Positions 1-7,120 of a DNA stretch of 20,725 nt are shown in pieces. A model generated the notes under the pieces. The model did no database searches. It was not told the origin of the DNA and saw only the letters and a program-made list of their open reading frames with translations. Source of the DNA: CAYVFM01 sp964546375 (lineage in GTDB: Bacteria > Gemmatimonadota > Gemmatimonadetes > Palauibacterales > Palauibacteraceae). The stretch is from assembly GCA_964546375.1 (NCBI GenBank), contig CAZJJO010000029.1, forward strand, positions 1 through 20,725, in the 5' to 3' direction. Made by a program: the position numbers and the translations under genes. Position 1 is the stretch's first letter, and every line of letters begins with the position of its first letter.

Positions 1-1
1 C

Positions 2-673
2 CGGGAGTGGGTCGAGGAGCGGCGCCGGCTGACCGAGGAGTACTCGGACGGGCGGCTGGGCTACATCCACGTGGAGGGGATGAACTGGCCCAGCTTCGAG
101 CGCTTCGAGCGCGAGCTCCAGGCCGCGGGCGACGGCAAGGAGGGCCTGCTGGTGGACGTCCGCTTCAACGGGGGCGGCTGGACCACCGACTACCTGCTGA
201 CCGTGCTCACCTATCCCCAGCACGCCTACACGGTGCCGCGCGGGGCCACCCCCGACCTGGAGGCCGACCACGAGGCGTTCCGGGACCACTATCCCTTCGG
301 CGAGCGGCTGCCCCAGGCCTGGTGGACGAAGCCGGTGGGGGCGCTGGCGAACCAGAACTCCTACTCCAACGCCGAGATCTTCTCCCACGCCTTCCGCACG
401 CTGGAGCTGGGCCCGCTGGTCGGCGAGCCGACCTTCGGCGCGGTGATCTCCACCGGCGGGGCGGGGCTGATGGACGGCTCCTTCGTCCGCCTCCCGTTCC
501 GGGCGTGGTACGTCCGGGCCACCGACGAGAACATGGAGCACGGGCCGGCGGTCCCCGACCACGTGGTGCCGCGGCGGCCGGACGACCGGGCCGACGGCGA
601 GGACGCCCAGCTCCGGCGCGCCGTCGAGGTGATGCTGGAGCGGATCGAGGCCGAAGAGGGAGGGGAGGGCTGA
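2..673 (+). CDS. S41 family peptidase (tricorn-type), C-terminal part
   Basis: The 5' end lies outside the window; the reading frame is open from base 2 to the TGA at 671-673, giving 223 residues of a C-terminal part. The visible sequence matches the catalytic core of S41 (C-terminal processing/tricorn) serine peptidases: a GYIHVEGMNW strand near residue 20, the LLVDVRFNGGG core strand near residues 49-59, and an NSYSNAE segment whose second serine (residue 122 of the fragment, codon 365-367) sits where the S41 nucleophile is expected. The following EPTFGAVISTGG loop is also typical. The tail is acidic and ends EEGGEG. By family knowledge these enzymes cleave peptides or misfolded proteins; tricorn homologues in bacteria are often large, with N-terminal beta-propeller and PDZ domains that would lie upstream and cannot be seen. 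It is convergent with the SGNH lipoprotein gene. Confidence 0.85.
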   Translation, partial: REWVEERRRLTEEYSDGRLGYIHVEGMNWPSFERFERELQAAGDGKEGLLVDVRFNGGGWTTDYLLTVLTYPQHAYTVPRGATPDLEADHEAFRDHYPFGERLPQAWWTKPVGALANQNSYSNAEIFSHAFRTLELGPLVGEPTFGAVISTGGAGLMDGSFVRLPFRAWYVRATDENMEHGPAVPDHVVPRRPDDRADGEDAQLRRAVEVMLERIEAEEGGEG

Positions 674-679
674 CGCGAC

Positions 680-713
680 GGGCCGTCGGGGCGGCCGCGG
701 GCCCGCACGGCCC
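680..713. terminator. possible hairpin between convergent genes
   Basis: GGGCCGT at 680-686 is the reverse complement of ACGGCCC at 707-713, and the 20 bases between are nearly all G or C. It sits in the short gap between two convergent stop codons, where a bidirectional terminator would be expected. There is no T-tract on either side, so intrinsic termination is only a guess. Confidence 0.25.
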
Positions 714-745
714 CCGGCCGTCCCCCGCGCCCTACAGGACGGGGC

Positions 746-2008
746 TCAGGACCCGCCCCCGCCCGTGCTCAGGTCCGTCCCGAAGGCCGAGTTGATCTCG
801 GTGGCCAGCAGCTCCGCCACGGCCTCGTGTCCGGCCCCGGAGAGGTGGACGCCGTCCTGGCTGAAGATCGGCCCGAACAGCGGAACCGAGGGGTCGCCGA
901 TGGTCGGGAAGGGCGGGATCAGGCCCTGGTCGCGCAGGTCCGTCAGCAGCGGCGTCGCGTCCACGAAGAGCCAGTCGTTCTCCTGGGCGATCCCCCCGAT
1001 CGTCTGGTTGTACTGCTGCAGGATCCCGCCCACCTGCTGCAGCTCGGCCGCCGTGAGCACCGGGTCGTCGGCCAGGCAGTCGAGCTGGACGCTCTGGCCC
1101 GCCTGGGCGGCGGCGAAGAGCTGGCCGAACCCGTAGCCGAAGGGCACCGCCGACTGGTGGCCGGGCTGACCGTCCGGGAAGACGCTCTCGGGCGCGCAGT
1201 TGTCGGCCACGTCGAAGGTCGGGGGCCAGGCCGGGCTCTGGCTGGCCTGGAAGTAGGCCGCACCCAGCGACAGGAACGGGAAGGTGCCCCGCCCCTGGTC
1301 GTCGAAGGCCAGCAGGTTGGGGATCCCCACCAGCACGACGCCCTCGGGATCGATCTCGTTCAGGCGGTCGGCCAGGGCGCCGTACTCCTGCGCGAACTGC
1401 TGCGGGGGCGTGGCGACCGAGGGGTCGCCCGCCTGCAGGGCGGCCAGGAGGTCGTTGCCGCCGGCGAAGACGGTCACGAAGCTGGGGTCGGCGTCCTCGG
1501 CCGCCCCGATCTGGGTCCGGCCGCCCAGGATGAACTGCGTGAGCGGGTTGGCGTTCGTCCCTTCACCCGTGTTGCTCAGCAGGTCGCCCACCTCGGCGCC
1601 CGGCACGGCCAGGTTGTGCACGGGGCCGGAGGGCGGCTCCCGGAGCAGGCAGGTGTCCTCCGAGCCGCCGGCCAGCCGCTCGTTCGCCAGGATGTCGGTG
1701 AAGGGCGGCGGACAGCCCGGGGAGCGGAGCAGCGGCAGGTTGAAGCGCGTCCCCATGGCGTCGGCCAGCAGCCTCGGGTAGGAGGCCCGCTGGGTGCTGT
1801 CGTTGATGCCGCCGGACTGGAAGCCGGCCGTGATGCTGGCCCCCAGGGCGACGTAACTCTCGAAGATCTCGCCCCCCTCGGGCGCGGGCGGGGTCAGCGA
1901 CGCGTCGTCGCCGCACGCGCCCAGCGCCAGCGGGAGCAGCGCCAGCAGGAGCAGGCCGGCCAGCCGGCGCGTCGTCGATCCGCGGGTCGTCGGGTCTCGG
2001 TTCTCCAT
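746..2008 (-). CDS. SGNH/GDSL-family hydrolase, predicted lipoprotein
   Basis: 420 residues. The N-terminus has charged residues, a Leu-rich stretch (about 16-29) and a lipobox LGAC with Cys32, so a lipoprotein is predicted. The SGNH catalytic blocks are all visible: block I GASITAG with nucleophile Ser58, block II Gly137 (VPGAEVGD), block III GGND at 183-186, and block V DGVH with Asp385 and His388. Family members are esterases or lipases of lipids or acylated glycans; the substrate cannot be read from sequence. The protein is longer than a minimal SGNH domain, with an insertion between blocks III and V. The tail is Gly/Ser-rich. The ATG at 2006-2008 has GGAG about 10 bases upstream and lies 15 bases after the FadL stop codon, so the two are very probably cotranscribed and may act together on exogenous lipids (inference). 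Confidence 0.88.
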   Translation of the reverse strand: MENRDPTTRGSTTRRLAGLLLLALLPLALGACGDDASLTPPAPEGGEIFESYVALGASITAGFQSGGINDSTQRASYPRLLADAMGTRFNLPLLRSPGCPPPFTDILANERLAGGSEDTCLLREPPSGPVHNLAVPGAEVGDLLSNTGEGTNANPLTQFILGGRTQIGAAEDADPSFVTVFAGGNDLLAALQAGDPSVATPPQQFAQEYGALADRLNEIDPEGVVLVGIPNLLAFDDQGRGTFPFLSLGAAYFQASQSPAWPPTFDVADNCAPESVFPDGQPGHQSAVPFGYGFGQLFAAAQAGQSVQLDCLADDPVLTAAELQQVGGILQQYNQTIGGIAQENDWLFVDATPLLTDLRDQGLIPPFPTIGDPSVPLFGPIFSQDGVHLSGAGHEAVAELLATEINSAFGTDLSTGGGGS

Positions 2009-2023
2009 GGCCGTCCGCTCCGG

Positions 2024-3487
2024 TCAGAAGTGCAGGGTGATGGTCGACGAGAAGAGGTGGGCGCCGAAGCCGTAGACGCCCCCGTTGAGGTCGGTCGTGG
2101 GCTCCACCCCCTCGGGCGGCTCGACGACCCGCCCCCGCCGGTCGGCCTGGCCCACGAACTGGTAGGCCAGATTCAGCTCGAAGCCGGGGGAGGGCGTCCA
2201 CCCGACCCCGGCCGTCAGCTCGTGGCGCTTCGCCTCCGGCAGCAGGGGGGTGACCGTCTCGGGCGGCGCGGCCGCGTCGTGGTAGACGTAGCCGCCGCGC
2301 AGTGTGAGGGCCTCGGAGGCCTCGGCCTCGGCCCCGAGCCGGACGGCGTGGGTGTCCCGGTAGTTCTCGATCCGCTCCTGGTCGGGCGCCACCTCGAAGT
2401 CCAGCGGGATGACGTCGAAGTCCGACCAGTCCTGCCAGTGCCAGTCGGCCAGCAGGGTGAGCCGGTCGGTGGCGTCGAAGGAGAGGCCGGCCATCGCCTG
2501 GTCGGGCATGGTGATGGTCGTCGTCACCGTCTGGTCCCGCAGGACGCCCTGCGCGCTGAACAGGCCCGCCTGCTGGAGCAGGGCGTCCACCGAGGTCCCG
2601 GCGGGCCGGCCGAAGGGGTTGTTCGCCGGGAGCGTCAGCCCGGTGCTGACCGGCTCGAAGGTGGCGTCGCCCTCGTAGTCCAGCTCCACCGCCGTGGTGT
2701 AGCGGGCGCCGAAGTCGAGGCGGTCGGAGGCCTCGATCCGGAGCCCGAAGTTGCCGCCGATCCCGGTGGCGCCGCTGGCGTCCAGGTTGGTATCGGCGAA
2801 GTCCGTGTGGAAGGGGACGCCGAACGCGCCGAAGGTGGTCCCGGGGGGAAGTCCGAACCGCTCCGGGACGGGCTGCCTCGACAGGTCCAGCCGCTGGTTC
2901 AGCTCCACGGACCCGACGACGATGGTCGGGCCGCCGCCCACCGAGACGGCGTCGCTGAGCTGGTAGGCCACCGTGGGCTGGACGTAGATGGACTGGAGGC
3001 GGTTGTCGTAGCCGGCGAAGCGGCCCTCGAAGCCCTCCGCGGGCCACTTCGTCTCGAGCCCGTAGGGGACGTAGACGCCCAGCCCGAGCCCGAGCCGGTC
3101 GGTGGCGCCCCAGGTGGCGTAGAGGTGGGGCACGGGGATCGGGTCGTTGTCCAGCTCGGTGGTCTCGGACGTGAAGTCCTCGGTGAACTCGCCGTAGGCC
3201 GAGAGGAGCAGTCCGCCGGCCGAGAGGGTGACCCCCTCGGTCCCGGCCAGGGCCGCCGGGTTGAAGAGGACGGCCGAGCCGTCGTCGCAGGGGCTCGCGG
3301 TGCCGGTGCCGCCGCGGGCCATCTGGCAGCTTCCGTGCTCGTTCACGCTGAAGCCCTGGGCGCTCAGGCCCCCGGCCGTCAGCGCCAGCGCCAGCGCCGC
3401 GCCCGCCCCGGCGGCCACGGCCGATCGGGAACGGGAGCCGGGCCCCGTCCGGTCCCTCGCTCCGTGTCCACACCCGTCAGCATCCAT
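2024..3487 (-). CDS. OmpP1/FadL-family outer-membrane transporter
   Basis: 487 residues, the usual size for FadL-type 14-stranded barrels that let long-chain fatty acids or other hydrophobic compounds cross the outer membrane. The N-terminus has an Arg-rich region, a hydrophobic Ala/Leu segment (about 23-42) and a likely signal-peptidase site after LSA43. Mature protein starts QGFSVNEHG and continues with the family's N-terminal hatch pattern ending in LFNPAALAG. The rest alternates like beta-strands, and the protein ends in STITLHF, with the terminal Phe typical of outer-membrane barrels. I chose the ATG at 3485-3487 because it gives the signal peptide; the frame stays open much further upstream but that extension has no family resemblance. 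GAGAGG lies about 11 bases before it. It is followed after 15 bases by the SGNH lipoprotein gene. Confidence 0.9.
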   Translation of the reverse strand: MDADGCGHGARDRTGPGSRSRSAVAAGAGAALALALTAGGLSAQGFSVNEHGSCQMARGGTGTASPCDDGSAVLFNPAALAGTEGVTLSAGGLLLSAYGEFTEDFTSETTELDNDPIPVPHLYATWGATDRLGLGLGVYVPYGLETKWPAEGFEGRFAGYDNRLQSIYVQPTVAYQLSDAVSVGGGPTIVVGSVELNQRLDLSRQPVPERFGLPPGTTFGAFGVPFHTDFADTNLDASGATGIGGNFGLRIEASDRLDFGARYTTAVELDYEGDATFEPVSTGLTLPANNPFGRPAGTSVDALLQQAGLFSAQGVLRDQTVTTTITMPDQAMAGLSFDATDRLTLLADWHWQDWSDFDVIPLDFEVAPDQERIENYRDTHAVRLGAEAEASEALTLRGGYVYHDAAAPPETVTPLLPEAKRHELTAGVGWTPSPGFELNLAYQFVGQADRRGRVVEPPEGVEPTTDLNGGVYGFGAHLFSSTITLHF

Positions 3488-3546
3488 GGTCCCCGTCCTC
3501 TCTGCGGTGGATTCGCGCCCCCGGAGCCCCGTCCGGGAGCCGGTCG

Positions 3547-4314
3547 TCAGCCCGCCCCCTCCCGCTCGCCGCGGAGCCGCTGCAGGAGGGGCACCTCGCG
3601 GATCTTCTCCTCGGTCAGCGCACCCCAGTCTATACCGGGGGGGCGCTCCCGGGAAACCTCCGTCCGGAGCACGCGGTCGGGCGTGGCCACCAGGTCCAGG
3701 CGGACGTCGTGGTCCGTCACCGGGATCCGTCCCTCCTCCAGCACCTGGAGCCCGTGGACGGTGGTGGCCACCGGCGTGTCCCGGTCCACGAGCCCGGCCT
3801 CGGCGGCCACGGCGTACTCCAGGTCGCTGAAGCCCCCGCCCTTGCCGAGGCGGGCGCCGGCCGGGTCGGCCGCGACGCAGCCGGACACCACCAGGTCGAC
3901 GGGCTCGAGCGCTTCCACGGGCACCGTCCGGCCGTGGCGGGCGGCGCCCTTGATGGAGGTCGCCTTCCGGGGCGGGACGTCGAGGTCGTCGGGGTCGAGC
4001 AGGAAGAAGGGGTCCTCTTCGGCCAGCCGGGGGACGGCCATGAAGATCCGCTTGCCGTCCTCCAGCGCCCGCTGACGGACCGGCCACTGGGGCGAATCCG
4101 GGTTCGCCTTCACCGTCGACGCCGACGTCCAGGCTCCGGTGGAGCGGAGGCGGTCGGCGGCTTCCTCGGCGCCGGTGAAGTTCGGGATCCGACCCCGGGC
4201 GCCGGGGAAGCGGTCCACCCCTTCCTCCTCGAGCCGGGACCAGATCCGCTCCCGCAGGCGGGCCTTCCGTTCGAGAACCTCCGGGTCGCCGCCGGCGTCG
4301 CGCTCGTGCCGCAT
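3547..4314 (-). CDS. 5-formyltetrahydrofolate cyclo-ligase family protein (MTHFSD-like)
   Basis: 255 residues. It resembles the 5-formyl-THF cyclo-ligase superfamily, in particular the MTHFSD-like branch rather than the short classical enzyme. Visible marks are the N-terminal RIPNFTGA (42-49), VKANPDSPQ with VRQRAL and GK (about 68-88), VDLVVSGCVA (139-148), and the glycine-rich nucleotide loop RLGKGGGFSDLEYA (155-168), followed by TTVHGLQV. Classical enzymes use ATP to convert 5-formyl-THF to 5,10-methenyl-THF; the activity of this branch is less certain, so the enzymatic name is provisional. The start is the ATG at 4312-4314; no strong ribosome site precedes it. It is divergent from znuA and lies 59 bases upstream of fadL on the same strand, so it could be first in that unit. 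Confidence 0.8.
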   Translation of the reverse strand: MRHERDAGGDPEVLERKARLRERIWSRLEEEGVDRFPGARGRIPNFTGAEEAADRLRSTGAWTSASTVKANPDSPQWPVRQRALEDGKRIFMAVPRLAEEDPFFLLDPDDLDVPPRKATSIKGAARHGRTVPVEALEPVDLVVSGCVAADPAGARLGKGGGFSDLEYAVAAEAGLVDRDTPVATTVHGLQVLEEGRIPVTDHDVRLDLVATPDRVLRTEVSRERPPGIDWGALTEEKIREVPLLQRLRGEREGAG

Positions 4315-4366
4315 GCCGCCAAGGTGACGGGGCACGTGGGGGGGCGGCAAGCCCGGGCGACCGCGG

Positions 4367-4394
4367 TTGTTCCGAGGGGCGGGGCACCTATCTT
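4367..4394 (+). promoter_or_regulatory. candidate sigma-70 promoter for the znu-trk operon
   Basis: TTGTTC (4367-4372) and TATCTT (4389-4394) are separated by 16 bases, placing a start near 4401 and a leader of about 94 bases before znuA. The same TATCTT -10 hexamer occurs 17 bases after TGGACA at 17141-17169. It overlaps the -24/-12 reading listed next, so only one of the two may be real. Confidence 0.4.
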
Positions 4395-4397
4395 GCC
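4382..4397 (+). promoter_or_regulatory. candidate sigma-54 (-24/-12) element upstream of znuA
   Basis: The sequence GGGCACCTATCTTGCC matches TGGCACG-N4-TTGCW at the key positions: GG at 4383-4384 and GC at 4395-4396, with the required 12-base register, and GGCAC and TTGC are exact. It departs at the first T, the G after CAC, and the last base. It overlaps the sigma-70 reading in the same place. Confidence 0.35.
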
Positions 4398-4443
4398 GGG
4401 TTCCGGGGACCCCGCCGGACCGCGGGTCCGAGGGTCCGCCATC

Positions 4444-4472
4444 CCGCGGCCGGGGGTCCCGCCCGGCCGCGG
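4444..4472 (+). other. 11-bp hairpin in the znuA leader
   Basis: CCGCGGCCGGG (4444-4454) pairs perfectly with CCCGGCCGCGG (4462-4472) around a 7-base loop. It ends eight bases before the strong ribosome site GGAGAGGAGG (4481-4490). In addition CTCC (4477-4480) can pair with GGAG (4486-4489). The structure could affect translation initiation of znuA; no known riboswitch is recognised. Confidence 0.35.
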
Positions 4473-4494
4473 TCTTCTCCGGAGAGGAGGTTCC

Positions 4495-5475
4495 ATGCAG
4501 CCATCGAGAGCCGCTGGCCGCGACGAGCGGCCTCCCGGCGGGGGAGGGGGAGGCGCGGCGGTCGGCCCGGCGGCGCGGGCGCCGTGGGCCGGCGTCGGGG
4601 TCGCGGCGGCGCTGGCCCTGGCCCTGCTCGGGACGGGCTGCGGGACCGACGGGCGCGGCGGGGGCGGGGACGCCGGGTTCGGAGCGGAGCGACTCGGCGT
4701 GATGGCCTCGGTTCCGCCGGTGGGCTGGTTCGTCGAGGCCGTCGGCGGCGACCTGGTGGACGTCGCGGTCCTGGTGCCGCCCGGGGCGAGCCCCGCCACC
4801 TACGAGCCGACCCACCGTCAGCTCCGCCGGCTGGACGGCGCCTCGATCTGGGTCACGGTGGGCCATCCGCGGTTCCCCTTCGAGGCGGCGTGGCGGGGGC
4901 GGCTCACCGAGGGCCGACCCGATCTGCGGGTGGTGCCCTCGGGCGAGGGCTGCCGCCGGGGCGCCGGCGACCCCCACCTGTGGATGTCGCCGGCCTGCGC
5001 CCGGTCCATGGTCGAGCGGGTGGCCGAGGCCCTGGTCGAGGCGCGGCCGGCGCACGCCGACTCCTTCCGGGCCGGTCGGCGACGGGCGCTGGAGGCCGTG
5101 GACGCCGTCGACCGTGAGCTCGGCGACCTGCTGGCGCCGCACCGGGGGCGGGCGTTCCTCGTCTTCCACCCGGCGCTGGGCTACCTTGCGCGCGACTATG
5201 GATTGGAGCAGATGAGCATCCAGCGGGGCGCCACCGAGCCCAACCCGGCCGAGCTGGACCGTCTCGTCCGGCGGGCCCGGGAGCGGGGGATCCGGGACGT
5301 GCTCGTCCAGCCGCAGTTCTCCCGCGAGGCCGCCGCCCTGGTGGCCGACGAGCTGCCGGGCGGACGGGTGGTGACGGTGGATCCGCTGGCCCCCTCCTGG
5401 CCCCGGGGCATGCGGTCGATCGGGCGGACCCTGGCGGAGGCGTTCGCCGACCGCCCGGCCGGGAGGTCCCCGTGA
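4495..5475 (+). CDS. znuA: Zn/Mn ABC transporter substrate-binding protein
   Basis: 326 residues. It is a cluster A-I metal-binding protein that delivers zinc or manganese to the ZnuBC importer in the cytoplasmic membrane. A hydrophobic segment (31-48) ends in LLGTGC with Cys49, giving a probable lipoprotein, followed by a Gly-rich linker. Of the four usual metal ligands, three are visible: His161 in DPHLWMSP, His225 in FHPALGY and Asp296 in TVDPL. The first, normally PH-x-YEP, is PATYEP here (Ala101), with His107 nearby. Similar PATYEP sequences occur, as I remember, in a branch that also carries VQPQFS, as this protein does (271-276). There is no His-rich loop. The ATG at 4495 follows the excellent ribosome site GGAGAGGAGG. 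The stop overlaps the GTG of znuC. Metal identity (Zn or Mn) is not decided by sequence. Confidence 0.9.
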   Translation: MQPSRAAGRDERPPGGGGGGAAVGPAARAPWAGVGVAAALALALLGTGCGTDGRGGGGDAGFGAERLGVMASVPPVGWFVEAVGGDLVDVAVLVPPGASPATYEPTHRQLRRLDGASIWVTVGHPRFPFEAAWRGRLTEGRPDLRVVPSGEGCRRGAGDPHLWMSPACARSMVERVAEALVEARPAHADSFRAGRRRALEAVDAVDRELGDLLAPHRGRAFLVFHPALGYLARDYGLEQMSIQRGATEPNPAELDRLVRRARERGIRDVLVQPQFSREAAALVADELPGGRVVTVDPLAPSWPRGMRSIGRTLAEAFADRPAGRSP

Positions 5476-6278
5476 CCGGCGACGGCGCCCCGGACGACGG
5501 GCCGCGGTCCGGCGCGCCCGGGCCGGCCCTGGAGCTGGAGGGGGTCACGTTCTCGTTCGGGCGGATCCCCGTGCTCGAGGAGGTGGACCTCCGGGTCGAT
5601 CGGGGGGACTTCCTGGGGATCATCGGGCCGAACGGCGCGGGCAAGACGACCCTCCTGCGGCTGGCCCTGGGGCTGCTCGAGCCGGACCGGGGCTCGGTCC
5701 GGGTGCTGGGGGGCACGCCGGCCGAGGCCCGGGGACGGGTCGGCTACGTCCCGCAGCACGCCCGCTTCCAGGCGGACTTCCCGATCCTCGTCCGGGAGGT
5801 CGTGCTGATGGGCCGCCTCGGCGACGGGGACGTCGGACAGGGCTGGAGCGGGCGCGACCGCGAGGCCGCGGCCCGGGCGCTGGAGCGGGTGGAGATGGAG
5901 GATCTGGGCGAGCGGCCCGTGGGGTCGCTCTCGGGGGGACAGCTCCAGCGGACGCTGGTGGCCCGGGCGCTGGCCATGGAGCCCGAGCTGCTGCTGCTGG
6001 ACGAGCCCACGGCCAGCGTGGACACGCGGATCGGCCGACGGATCTACCGCCTGCTGGAGGGGCTGACCGAGCGGATGACGGTGGTCCTGGTCTCCCACGA
6101 CATCGGCGTCCTCTCGCGCGAGGTCCGGAGCGTGGCCTGCCTGAACCGCCGGCTCCACTACCACGGCACCGGCCGGATGCCCCGCGAGGCGCTGGAGGAA
6201 GCCTACGGGGGCGAGGTCGAGCTGGTCGCGCACGGTCCTCACCGGGTGCTGGACACCCACGGGGGGGAGGAGGGATGA
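5472..6278 (+). CDS. znuC: Zn/Mn ABC transporter ATP-binding protein
   Basis: 268 residues with every ABC ATPase element: Walker A GPNGAGKTT (52-60), Q-loop Gln95 in YVPQH, signature LSGGQ (153-157), Walker B LLLLDEPT with Asp177 and Glu178, and switch His209 in VSHD. It powers metal import through ZnuB. It starts at GTG 5472 inside the znuA stop (GTGA overlap), so translation is probably coupled; the start is supported because it leaves a short N-terminal tail and then the ELEGVTFSFG strand typical of the family. Its own stop overlaps the ATG of znuB by ATGA. The short proline-rich N-terminal extension (about 20 residues) is not part of the domain. Confidence 0.95.
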   Translation: MTGDGAPDDGPRSGAPGPALELEGVTFSFGRIPVLEEVDLRVDRGDFLGIIGPNGAGKTTLLRLALGLLEPDRGSVRVLGGTPAEARGRVGYVPQHARFQADFPILVREVVLMGRLGDGDVGQGWSGRDREAAARALERVEMEDLGERPVGSLSGGQLQRTLVARALAMEPELLLLDEPTASVDTRIGRRIYRLLEGLTERMTVVLVSHDIGVLSREVRSVACLNRRLHYHGTGRMPREALEEAYGGEVELVAHGPHRVLDTHGGEEG

Positions 6279-7120
6279 CGGAGGCGCTCGCCTCGCCCTT
6301 CTTCCGGCGGGCCCTGGCCGCCGGCCTGCTGGCCGCGGTGGCCGCCGGGGTGATGGGGACCTACGTGGTGGTCAAGGAGGCGTCGGCGGTCTCGGGCGGG
6401 ATGGCGCACGCCGCGTTCGGCGGGCTCGGCCTCGGCTACCTGCTGGGCTTCAGCCCGATGGCCGGCGCGGCGGGCTTCGCGCTCCTCTCGGGCCTGGGCG
6501 TCGGGCTGGCCCACCGCCGCCTGCACCAGGGCCTCGACACGCTGGTGATGATGATGTGGTCGGTGGGGATGGCCGTGGGCATCCTGTGCGTCGCCGCGGT
6601 GCCGGGGTACGCGCCGGACCTGACGTCCTACCTGTTCGGGAACCTGCTGTTCGTCACCCCGCGCTACCTCTGGATCGCGGCGGCGCTGGACGCGGTGGTG
6701 CTCGGCGCCGTGTTCCTGTTCGGCCGCCAGCTCCGGGCCGTCGCGTTCGACGAGGAGTTCTCCGAGGTGGCGGGGGTCCCGGTGGACGCCTTCGTGCTCC
6801 TCCTGCTGGGCCTCGCCTCGCTGGTGGTGGTCCTGCTGATCCGGGTCGTCGGGGTGCTGCTGGCGGTGGCGCTGCTGACGATCCCGGCGGCGCTGGCCCG
6901 CCACTGGTCGGCGACCCTGGGCCGGATGATGGTCCTGGCCACGGTGGCCGGCGCCCTCTTCATCGCGTCCGGGCTGTTCGGCTCCTACGGCCTCTCGGAG
7001 GCCTTCGGGCTGGACCTGCCCTCCGGTCCCATCATCGTGCTGGCGGCGGGCGCGGGCTTCGGCGTCTCCGCCTGGCTCCGGCGGGCGGGCGGCCGGCCGT
7101 CGGGGGAGGCGGCGGCGTGA
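6275..7120 (+). CDS. znuB: Zn/Mn ABC transporter permease
   Basis: 281 residues of an ABC-3 family integral membrane permease. Repeated hydrophobic segments suggest about eight membrane spans; the family's HAAFGGLGLGYLLG motif near residue 46 and the cytoplasmic DEEFSEVAGVPVD loop near 155-167 (contact region for the ATPase) are visible. It forms the metal channel with two ZnuC subunits and receives substrate from ZnuA. The ATG at 6275 overlaps the znuC stop and its TGA (7118-7120) overlaps the GTG of the P1 peptidase gene, so it is embedded in the translationally coupled run. The C-terminus ends in a short Arg/Gly/Ala-rich tail. Confidence 0.93.
   Translation: MTEALASPFFRRALAAGLLAAVAAGVMGTYVVVKEASAVSGGMAHAAFGGLGLGYLLGFSPMAGAAGFALLSGLGVGLAHRRLHQGLDTLVMMMWSVGMAVGILCVAAVPGYAPDLTSYLFGNLLFVTPRYLWIAAALDAVVLGAVFLFGRQLRAVAFDEEFSEVAGVPVDAFVLLLLGLASLVVVLLIRVVGVLLAVALLTIPAALARHWSATLGRMMVLATVAGALFIASGLFGSYGLSEAFGLDLPSGPIIVLAAGAGFGVSAWLRRAGGRPSGEAAA

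Noticed and set aside
827..4075. Very long open frames opposite the SGNH, FadL and folate genes (over 1000 codons on the plus strand)
   Set aside because: They are a by-product of high G+C third positions; the opposite strand has full domain matches, while the plus-strand translation is Arg/Gly/Pro-rich and resembles nothing.
4315..4494. Zur or Fur box upstream of znuA
   Set aside because: No A/T-rich inverted repeat of the usual length was seen in the gap; only G+C-rich stems.
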